From positions 1 through 10,018 of the forward strand of contig JBCBVV010000092.1 in the NCBI GenBank assembly GCA_039817415.1: a DNA stretch of 10,018 nt, written 5' to 3'. Positions 1 through 5,408 of this stretch are shown one piece after another. Origin of the DNA: JALEFZ01 sp039817415 (GTDB lineage Bacteria > Bacteroidota > Bacteroidia > J057). Every line of letters begins with the position of its first letter. Position 1 is the first letter of the stretch. A model generated the notes under the pieces. That model was not told the DNA's origin, did not search any database, and saw only the letters and a list, made by a program, of their open reading frames with translations. The translations under genes were made by a program, and so were the position numbers.

Positions 1-206
1 TATCATACTACTTTAACCAATTGCGCTATCACAAGGCTATTGTAGGAGTTTATGGGTTTAATGAGGCTTCTATTCACCTACACAAAAAGCTCGGATTTCA
101 AGAAGAAGGAAGGCTAAGAGAAATGGTCTATGCGGGGAATAAGTTCCATGATTTATTGAAATTTGGTCTTTTGAAAAGAGAGTTTAATCAAAGCCCTCTC
201 GTATGA
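1..206 (+). CDS. GNAT-family N-acetyltransferase, C-terminal fragment (5' end outside window)
   Basis: This is the last 68 or so residues of a protein whose reading frame (first full codon at position 3) is open to the window edge. A TTG at 21 could be read as a start, but the frame continues upstream and the fold would be incomplete, so this is a truncation by the window, not a small gene. The visible pattern is N-E-A-S-I-x-L-x-x-K-L-G-F-x-E-E-G-R-L-R-E, followed by a G..HD....G ending. That is the typical last part of RimJ/RimL/SpeG-like GNAT acetyltransferases, where the Asn/Ser and the KLGF strand-turn pack against acetyl-CoA. The family transfers acetyl from acetyl-CoA to an amine, often a protein N-terminus, polyamine or amino-sugar. 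The substrate here cannot be told because the acceptor-binding half is missing. It is expected to be cytoplasmic. Confidence 0.85.
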   Translation, partial: SYYFNQLRYHKAIVGVYGFNEASIHLHKKLGFQEEGRLREMVYAGNKFHDLLKFGLLKREFNQSPLV

Positions 207-218
207 GGTGGTTAAAAG

Positions 219-226
219 TATATTTG
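219..226 (+). promoter_or_regulatory. Possible Bacteroidota -7 element (TATATTTG)
   Basis: TATATTTG matches the Bacteroidota -7 consensus TAnnTTTG exactly and lies 56 bases before the ATG of the secreted hydrolase at 283, just after the acetyltransferase stop. No TTG or TTTG sits about 20 bases upstream, so the -33 half is missing. This is a possible, not a firm, promoter. Confidence 0.4.
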
Positions 227-282
227 GCAAGATTGGATGCAACGGCTCATTCATGGCTCATGTCCTGATATAAACCTCCTGC

Positions 283-1326
283 ATGAAAATTTCTGCTATC
301 CTCACTCTCCTCCTGTTATTCTTTCATTATTCCTTTTCACAAGCGGACGAAAGCTATTTTGAGTTTGAATATGAGGGGGTATCTCTCCATGGAGTCCTTA
401 ATTTGCCTCAATCCGACTCGGTTAAGGGCCTAGTCCTCATCATCCATGGTTCTGGCAGAACCCAAGCTGTAGCCCAAAATATGCATGGAGACGTTCGTAT
501 GAGCTTGGTTGAAGCTGGCTATGCGACCTACATGTGGGATAAGATGGGCTGTGGGAAGAGCGGAGGTACATTTGACTACAATCAAACGGTTCAGTCAAGT
601 GCAGATGAGGCCATTGCTGCCATTTATGCCTTGCAGCAACACAAGATTCCCGGTTCAGAAGAGATTGGATTATGGGGAATCAGTAGGGCTGGTTGGATCA
701 ATCCTTTGATCATCAATCAATACAAAGACATCAAATTCTGGATATCAGTTAGCGGTGTAGATGACAAGGAAAACTTCAATTACCTATTCGAAGAGAACCT
801 TAGAATTGGTGGTATGCCTGAGGACAGTATCCAGCTTTTATCGGCAGAACTCAAAGAAGGAGCCCGCATTTCCCATACAGGTGGTAGCTATGAGAACTAT
901 CTAGCTGCTACTCAACATTTATGGAAAAATGCCTTTTGGCTTCGTTTCAACCAGACTTCTCAGCCCAACGAAACAGGATATTATGCTTTCCAGAAAGACT
1001 TTATGGAAGAAAAGATGGATTCACTTACAGGCTTGATTGTTTATGTACCAGGCTTTGATTCCATTCTTTCACAGGTCAATTGCCCCGTTCTGGCCATATT
1101 CGGAGAAAAAGACAAAAATGTAGACTGGCAAAAAACGAAAGCCCTCTATGAATCTACCCTTGGAAAGCGGGTTGACCTAAGTATCGAAAGCTTTCCAAAT
1201 GGCAACCACAATCTGTTCCAATGCAATACAGGCGGCTTCTATGAATTCCAGGATGACAAGCTTCCATGGAATAGATGCGAAGGCTTTTTAGACGCCATGA
1301 AGAATTGGATAAGAAAGCTGGATTAG
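283..1326 (+). CDS. Secreted alpha/beta hydrolase (S9/dienelactone-hydrolase-like serine hydrolase)
   Basis: A 347-residue serine hydrolase with an N-terminal signal peptide: Lys2, a hydrophobic core over residues 5-18, and likely cleavage after the S-Q-A near 19-21. It should act in the periplasm or outside the cell. The alpha/beta-hydrolase core is clear. The oxyanion-side HGSG is at 55-58, the nucleophile elbow G-I-S-R-A-G has Ser134, a likely acid is Asp277 in G-E-K-D, and the catalytic His309 is in G-N-H-N. The segment W-D-K-M-G-C-G-K-S-G-G near 85-95 is the strand-turn seen in S9-like peptidase and YqiA/BAAT-type hydrolases. The family cleaves esters or peptides; the substrate is not evident. 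Residues 160-255 form the helical cap. The start at 283 is the only ATG that keeps the signal peptide. It follows the acetyltransferase by 76 bases and precedes the next gene by 72 bases on the same strand. Confidence 0.88.
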   Translation: MKISAILTLLLLFFHYSFSQADESYFEFEYEGVSLHGVLNLPQSDSVKGLVLIIHGSGRTQAVAQNMHGDVRMSLVEAGYATYMWDKMGCGKSGGTFDYNQTVQSSADEAIAAIYALQQHKIPGSEEIGLWGISRAGWINPLIINQYKDIKFWISVSGVDDKENFNYLFEENLRIGGMPEDSIQLLSAELKEGARISHTGGSYENYLAATQHLWKNAFWLRFNQTSQPNETGYYAFQKDFMEEKMDSLTGLIVYVPGFDSILSQVNCPVLAIFGEKDKNVDWQKTKALYESTLGKRVDLSIESFPNGNHNLFQCNTGGFYEFQDDKLPWNRCEGFLDAMKNWIRKLD

Positions 1327-1398
1327 TGGACCATCTTTCTTTATGGAAAAAGGGCTATTGGTCACTCTTCCAGTTAAGCATTATGTATAGACTTAACC

Positions 1399-1893
1399 AT
1401 GAAGAAATACTTACTCCTTTTTCTTATTTATTATCTGGCCATAAGCCCATTAAAGGCGCAGGATAAACTCGTTCCCATTCCTGATTTGGGAAGAAATTAT
1501 GCTTTGAATAGGGATTTTGATGGAGATAAGGTGGAAGACTACATGTCTTTTCAATTTAGTGGGGGCGCACATTGTTGTTACAAATTGATTCTTAAGCTGT
1601 CAACTCGACCAGATAGCCTAAAATATCCCTTCGAAATGGATGGAGGATTTTCTATCCACTTAAAGGGAAGTACTGATGGCCATTTCAAGATTGCGGACTA
1701 TGACAATGACTGTCTCCCAGAGATTTTGATGCAAATAGGAACGTATAATGGCGAAGCCTATGCGCTCGAAGATTCATGGAAGAAGGACTATGGAATTAGT
1801 TCACATTATATCTTGTTTGACTATTCGGAGGGAAGGATGAAGGTCATGGATGTTGATCCTCAGAAACATCAAATTAAGCGGATTAATGATTAA
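1399..1893 (+). CDS. Small secreted protein with Asp-rich, VCBS/FG-GAP-like calcium-loop motifs
   Basis: A 164-residue exported protein. Residues 1-20 are a signal peptide (MKKY, a hydrophobic stretch, then P-L-K-A-Q), giving a mature chain of about 144 residues. Two Asp-rich segments stand out: D39-F-D41-G-D43-K-V-E-D47, and D100-Y-D102-N-D104 ending at Glu108. Both resemble the DxDxDG calcium loops of VCBS/FG-GAP beta-propeller repeats and dockerin-like loops. Between them is a G-G-A-H-C-C motif (55-60) with adjacent cysteines. The protein is too short for a full propeller, so it may be a one- or two-blade relative or a different small calcium-binding fold. Its role is unknown. It lies 17 bases before the next gene, so the two are probably co-transcribed. 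The ATG at 1399 is chosen because it opens directly into the signal peptide. Confidence 0.75.
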   Translation: MKKYLLLFLIYYLAISPLKAQDKLVPIPDLGRNYALNRDFDGDKVEDYMSFQFSGGAHCCYKLILKLSTRPDSLKYPFEMDGGFSIHLKGSTDGHFKIADYDNDCLPEILMQIGTYNGEAYALEDSWKKDYGISSHYILFDYSEGRMKVMDVDPQKHQIKRIND

Positions 1894-1910
1894 GGGTATA
1901 CAATTTTAGC

Positions 1911-2681
1911 ATGGATACAGAAGTCAATTTATCTCAAGTAAGGCCTTGTTCTCAAGATTGGGATAACATGCCTGAGCATGAAGAGGGACGTCTATGTTTG
2001 CTTTGTCAAGAAACTATACACGATTTTAGGGGGATGTCAGATTGGGAGATTGCTGTGAAACATGCCCATTCTCCTAAGAAGCTATGTGGCTTGTACGATA
2101 GAAGAAAAAAACCGAAATCCTTGCATCAAAAGGGTTCCCAAAAATCATCCAAGGCTCTTTTCATGGCTTCCATCATGGGGTTTTTGGTTACACAATCTCC
2201 TGCCCTTAGCCAGACAAGTCAATTGGATACAACTGTTCAGTTTCCTGTTGCAGAAGAGCCTAGTTCGAAGAAGAATAACCTACCAATCATTCAATCCAAC
2301 AAGCATGAAAATAGGAGATTTCTAGTTAGCGGAATCGTCAGAGATTCAGCACGTATACCCATAGAAGGCGTTACGATTCTGATTGAAGGGACCCAAAAGG
2401 GAGTACTTACGGATAAATTAGGTGCCTTCACCATTGATGTAAGTGAGCAAATTCAACCATCTGATTCTATCGGTCTCATCATCTCATATATCGGTTATGG
2501 GCAGGATTACCGCATCATCAAAAAGGAATCATTTCCATCAGAAGAAGACCTAGTTCTTGATATTGTCATTCAAGAACAATCGGACATATCCGTCTTCGAA
2601 GTCCAACACTACAAAAAAGTCAATTGGTTCTGGTACAAGATCAAGCAATTTTTTAAGCGCCTCAAAAACCTATTAGCGTAA
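1911..2681 (+). CDS. Membrane protein: Cys-rich N-terminal domain plus CarboxypepD_reg-like beta-sandwich
   Basis: A 256-residue protein in three parts. Residues 10-62 carry a Cys-rich motif (Cys13, Cys29, Cys32, Cys59) with R-P-C-x-x-x-W-x-x-M, G-R-L-C-x-x-C and C-G flanks. This pattern is common at the N-terminus of Bacteroidota envelope proteins, and the cysteine spacing suggests a metal site, which is inference. A basic stretch (62-82) leads to one hydrophobic segment at about 83-100, consistent with an N-inside membrane anchor. Residues 137-222 form a carboxypeptidase-regulatory-like beta-sandwich (S-G-I-V-R-D, I-E-G-V-T-I-L-I-E-G-T, T-D-K-L-G-A-F-T-I). The same domain sits at the front of many TonB-dependent receptors. 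The tail (239-256) is a short aromatic and lysine-rich helix. No receptor barrel follows, so it is a stand-alone form. It starts 17 bases after the upstream gene; its function is unknown. Confidence 0.8.
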   Translation: MDTEVNLSQVRPCSQDWDNMPEHEEGRLCLLCQETIHDFRGMSDWEIAVKHAHSPKKLCGLYDRRKKPKSLHQKGSQKSSKALFMASIMGFLVTQSPALSQTSQLDTTVQFPVAEEPSSKKNNLPIIQSNKHENRRFLVSGIVRDSARIPIEGVTILIEGTQKGVLTDKLGAFTIDVSEQIQPSDSIGLIISYIGYGQDYRIIKKESFPSEEDLVLDIVIQEQSDISVFEVQHYKKVNWFWYKIKQFFKRLKNLLA

Positions 2682-2719
2682 CTTGCCCCTTGTAGTTTTT
2701 CCGCTAATTTAGGTCTTCC

Positions 2720-3673
2720 ATGATCTACCCAATTATTGTATTAACGCACATGAGAAGCCTATATCCCTATCTATTCCTCCTCTTAACCTTATTGATTTCT
2801 TCCTGTATCATTCTGAAGGCACCCACCCAAAAAGTCCCTCCCATCACCCAACCCAAATCAAAAATGATCCTCGTTGAAGGTGGGGAATTCCTCATGGGGG
2901 ATGTCATGGGAGATTACAATTATCCAGAAGAAAGGGTACATACAGTCTATTTGTCTACCTTCGAAATTGCCTCTCAGGAATTGAGTTTTGCGGAATTGGA
3001 TCGGTTTTGTGAAGCTACGGGATATATCAAATCACAGGATTTCGGGTGGGGTAGAGACAGCATGCCTGCTACTGGACTTTCTTGGTATTGTGCCATTACC
3101 TATTGCAACTGGCTGAGTATAGAGAAGGGTTATATGCCTGTCTACACCATCGACACCACACACGAAGATCCCAATATCCATGCGGATCGTTTCGACATTC
3201 CTTGGAAGGTAACAGCCAACTGGGAGGCTGACGGTTTTCGTTTACCTACCGAGGCAGAATGGGAATACGCAGCCAGAGAAAGAGGGAGGAAAGTTCGATT
3301 TGGAAATGGAAAGGATACTGCCAACCCCTTTGAGATGAATTTCGATGTGAGGCCCGAGGGCAAAACACCCTACTCCATGGCTGGAGGAAGCGGCCTTAAA
3401 AATCTCCCTATACACAGCTTTCAACCTAACGCGTTAGGTCTATATAACATGTCAGGCAATGTAGGAGAATGGTGTTGGGACTGGTATGAAAAGGAGGTAC
3501 AAGATGGAGCAAAAGATCCAAAAGGTCCAGAAAAGGGAGATACAAGAATTATGCGTGGGGGACGTAGTGGTTCTGAACCCAAATTTTGCAGGAATGCTGA
3601 AAGAAGAGGAGTAGCGCCCCCAGATTATGCAGATCAGCATACAGGTTTCAGGCTAGCTAGGAGTCCAAAATAG
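2720..3673 (+). CDS. Lipoprotein with formylglycine-generating-enzyme-like (SUMF1) domain, one catalytic Cys missing
   Basis: A 317-residue predicted outer-envelope lipoprotein. The lipobox L-I-S-S-C places the acylated cysteine at residue 29. A second ATG at 2750 (residue 11) gives a more compact signal peptide and is an equally good start. Residues 48-315 are an FGE-sulfatase/SUMF1 fold: the opening V-E-G-G-E-F-L-M-G-D, the core F-R-L-P-T-E-A-E-W-E-Y-A-A-R (173-186), G-L-Y-N-M-S-G-N-V-G-E-W (240-251), then R-G-G (279-281) and a C-terminal G-F-R-L-A-R. True formylglycine-generating enzymes use two cysteines after the R-G-G. Here the first is Ser285 and only the second, Cys290, is kept. It is therefore probably not a sulfatase-activating oxidase but a structural or binding member, as with the gliding proteins GldJ/GldK or ergothioneine-type relatives. 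No sulfatase gene lies nearby. The gene ends just before a hairpin terminator. Confidence 0.87.
   Translation: MIYPIIVLTHMRSLYPYLFLLLTLLISSCIILKAPTQKVPPITQPKSKMILVEGGEFLMGDVMGDYNYPEERVHTVYLSTFEIASQELSFAELDRFCEATGYIKSQDFGWGRDSMPATGLSWYCAITYCNWLSIEKGYMPVYTIDTTHEDPNIHADRFDIPWKVTANWEADGFRLPTEAEWEYAARERGRKVRFGNGKDTANPFEMNFDVRPEGKTPYSMAGGSGLKNLPIHSFQPNALGLYNMSGNVGEWCWDWYEKEVQDGAKDPKGPEKGDTRIMRGGRSGSEPKFCRNAERRGVAPPDYADQHTGFRLARSPK
3424..3439. repeat. Perfect 16-bp palindrome inside the SUMF1 gene
   Basis: ACCTAACGCGTTAGGT reads the same on both strands and lies in the codons for P-N-A-L-G of the FGE-like lipoprotein. It has no partner copy that I can see in the window. It may be chance or a protein/methylase site. 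Confidence 0.5.
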
Positions 3674-3690
3674 AGAGACCTAACTCATAA

Positions 3691-3726
3691 AATGCCGCCT
3701 ATGTAACATGTACATGAGGCGGCATT
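3691..3726. terminator. Bidirectional hairpin terminator between convergent genes
   Basis: AATGCCGCCT (3691-3700) pairs perfectly with AGGCGGCATT (3717-3726). Four more base pairs form inside (ATGT/ACAT) after a one-base bulge, leaving a seven-base loop. It sits between the stop of the lipoprotein gene at 3673 and the stop of the leftward lectin gene at 3744. A-rich sequence precedes the stem and T-rich sequence follows it, so it can serve both directions. The U-tracts are short. Confidence 0.75.
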
Positions 3727-3743
3727 CATCTATACAGTAAGTC

Positions 3744-4706
3744 TTAGTTTCTAGAGGGATACACACCTTGCAAACAAATGATGTAATTCATCCCAAGGGA
3801 TGGCTGCTTGGTGGTTCCGGCTACTTGTTTGGTGGTTCCTCCACTCGTAGAACCGCCACTTAAGGGAGTTCCGTAAACTTTTACTTCTGCTAAGGAAACA
3901 ATACCTCTTCCTGATATTTGAATTTTCACCTTGCGTCCAGTTTTATTGCCTCTGTAAGTCATAGGATTGGCTTGCCCAGCTTTATACCTTTGAAGGCCAG
4001 GTACAAACTCGCGCCCATCCACCAGGATTTTGAAATTATTCAGTCTCTCCTTACAACAATCTGTACGGTTGTAGACCTCAATGCGGCTAATCTTGTAAGA
4101 GGCACCTAAGTCCACTTCCCAATAAGGATTCATGTCGGATGCTGAACCAGTGGTATGGGTTACAGAACGATTCCCCCAGACACCAGAGGTATTGCCATCT
4201 ACAGCCAGGCGAGAAACGCCTTGTCCAGGACGGTAATCTGAGGATTGCCTGGTGGATTTTCCTCTTGCAAGCTCTCTTTCTCCTCCACTACCTCCGCCAG
4301 CTGCGGGGATGCGTAAGGTCATTAAACTCTCCGTTCCCGTTTTTTGTCCTAGCCTAGCATTAGACAAGCCAGGACCTGTTCCAGTCCCAATTGGGGCACG
4401 TCCTCTAAGGTCAGGAAGAGCAAAGGTTGTCCTTCCATCACCACCATAAGTAGTACCTAGTACAGAAAAAAGGGCTTGATTGGTACTGATTGCCAACAAC
4501 TGACCTTGGCACAAGGCCCAATTTCTCGGGGCAAAATTTCCAGCAAACATTCGAACCTCACCAATCATTCCAGAATCTGAAAATGAAGGGGCCTCAACTA
4601 CAACATCATCTTTGTGTTGGAGGTAATCTGCCATTTGTACATAGCCTGCTCCTGCCATATAGGGAATCAGGGCAATAAAGAGGAGTCTCTTTTTAAATAC
4701 ATTCAT
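3744..4706 (-). CDS. Secreted phage-tail-collar (MdpB-like) protein with inserted F-type (fucose) lectin domain
   Basis: A 320-residue mosaic. Residues 1-20 are a basic-hydrophobic signal peptide or anchor (K-K-R-L-L-F-I-A-L-I-P). Residues 47-130 are a phage tail collar / microcystin-dependent-protein fold: G-E-V-R-M-F-A-G-N-F-A-P-R-N-W-A-L-C, L-G-T-T-Y-G-G-D-G-R-T-T-F-A-L-P-D-L-R-G-R. The usual last strand of that family, N-Y-I-I-C-L-Q-G-V-Y-P-S-R-N, is found only at 307-320. Between them, flanked by Gly/Ser linkers (137-142 and 283-300), is an F-type lectin domain (about 145-279): A-x-G-K-S-T-R-Q-S-S, A-V-D-G-N, W-E-V-D-L, and the fucose motif His184...Arg214-x-Asp216-Cys217-Cys218-x-x-Arg221. 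The vicinal disulfide and both arginines are present. The spacing from His184 to Arg214 is 29 residues, three longer than the usual 26. It likely binds fucosylated glycans outside the cell. No other phage genes are nearby. Confidence 0.9.
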   Translation of the reverse strand: MNVFKKRLLFIALIPYMAGAGYVQMADYLQHKDDVVVEAPSFSDSGMIGEVRMFAGNFAPRNWALCQGQLLAISTNQALFSVLGTTYGGDGRTTFALPDLRGRAPIGTGTGPGLSNARLGQKTGTESLMTLRIPAAGGGSGGERELARGKSTRQSSDYRPGQGVSRLAVDGNTSGVWGNRSVTHTTGSASDMNPYWEVDLGASYKISRIEVYNRTDCCKERLNNFKILVDGREFVPGLQRYKAGQANPMTYRGNKTGRKVKIQISGRGIVSLAEVKVYGTPLSGGSTSGGTTKQVAGTTKQPSLGMNYIICLQGVYPSRN

Positions 4707-4886
4707 AAGGGGCTTAATTAGGGGTATATAAAATAGTCATGTTGATAACGCCATTCTTGTTAAGAATATGCGCCTACCAACCCATAAAATCTCAAGTATT
4801 TCTGAGAAATGAAACACAAAATTCAATTTGTGAAGAAAAAATACTTTCAGTACACGTCTTTTCTGAATCCATTTACGTAGACAGGC

Positions 4887-4917
4887 TTGGTAAGCAGGTA
4901 TTGCTATGATACCTTTG
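4887..4917 (+). promoter_or_regulatory. Bacteroidota-type promoter of the FHA gene
   Basis: TTG (4887-4889), 20 bases, then TACCTTTG (4910-4917). This fits the Flavobacterium/Bacteroides pattern TTG - N17-23 - TAnnTTTG. The -7 element ends 39 bases before the ATG at 4957. It lies in the 250-base divergent gap (4707-4956); no equally good match was found for the leftward lectin gene. Confidence 0.7.
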
Positions 4918-4956
4918 AAACAACTTCACCGACCAGCAAAAGCCTAACATCCTTAT

Positions 4957-5307
4957 ATGAAAGATATATCTACGGATCCCTTGTTTCACGCTCGTTCTGG
5001 TATGCCAAAACAGATCAAACTGTTCAGCCCAGATCCCCGCGTTGAAGGTGGGAAAGAAGGCATTGTCATTGATAAGGATACCCTCCTTGGAAGACATCCT
5101 TCCTCAGATATAGTCATTCACGAAATGGGAGTATCTCGCAGGCACGCCAAACTTAGCAAATCTTCAGAAGGCTGGATACTCGTGGACGAAAACAGCACCA
5201 ATGGAACCTGGTGGAACAACGCAAAAATCAAGCGGCAAGTTATCGCTGAAGAGGGAAGAATCATGCTTTACAATGTGCCATTATTTGTAAAAATCATATC
5301 AGAATAA
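4957..5307 (+). CDS. Small stand-alone FHA-domain protein
   Basis: A 116-residue protein that is almost entirely one forkhead-associated domain, which binds phosphothreonine peptides. Visible landmarks are L-G-R-H (44-47) with the family's GR pair, S-x-D-I-V-I (50-54), the conserved S-R-R-H-A (60-64) and D-x-N-S-T-N-G-T (77-84), followed by C-terminal beta-strands ending V-K-I-I-S-E. Ser60, Arg61, Ser80, Thr81 and Asn82 match the phosphopeptide-contact positions of the family. No transmembrane or enzyme part is attached, so it is probably a cytoplasmic adaptor. The first 15 residues precede a second methionine (residue 16, position 5002), which is a possible alternative start. The promoter at 4887-4917 supports the longer form. 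No kinase of the Ser/Thr type lies in the window. Confidence 0.88.
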   Translation: MKDISTDPLFHARSGMPKQIKLFSPDPRVEGGKEGIVIDKDTLLGRHPSSDIVIHEMGVSRRHAKLSKSSEGWILVDENSTNGTWWNNAKIKRQVIAEEGRIMLYNVPLFVKIISE

Positions 5308-5408
5308 AAATTTATCTCTCTGCTACCTTCAAAATACCTCATATGCGGTATGGATCAAAGTAGGCCTGAATAAGACCTTTGGGACGTAACATTTCAAACA
5401 CATCAAAT

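Noticed and set aside
1373..1397. Hairpin GTTAAG/CTTAAC just before the gene at 1399
   Set aside because: Only six base pairs with a 13-base loop and no T-tract; too weak to call a terminator or a riboswitch.
3142..3640. Leftward open frames opposite the SUMF1 gene
   Set aside because: They lie wholly within a gene with clear domain motifs, show no recognisable protein features and have no promoter; they are shadows of the coding strand.
3744..4706. Reading the tail-collar gene as evidence of a prophage or contractile injection system
   Set aside because: No other phage structural, lysis or integrase gene lies in the window, and the protein has an N-terminal signal or anchor. Tail-collar proteins of the microcystin-dependent type are common as isolated genes in Bacteroidota.
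4707..4956. Possible small RNA or riboswitch in the divergent gap
   Set aside because: Apart from the promoter at 4887-4917, I see no stable hairpin series or conserved aptamer pattern in this A/T-rich stretch.
5379..5408. Upstream TTG start for the secreted unknown protein
   Set aside because: It would place ten polar residues ahead of an otherwise complete signal peptide; the ATG at 5409 is the better start.
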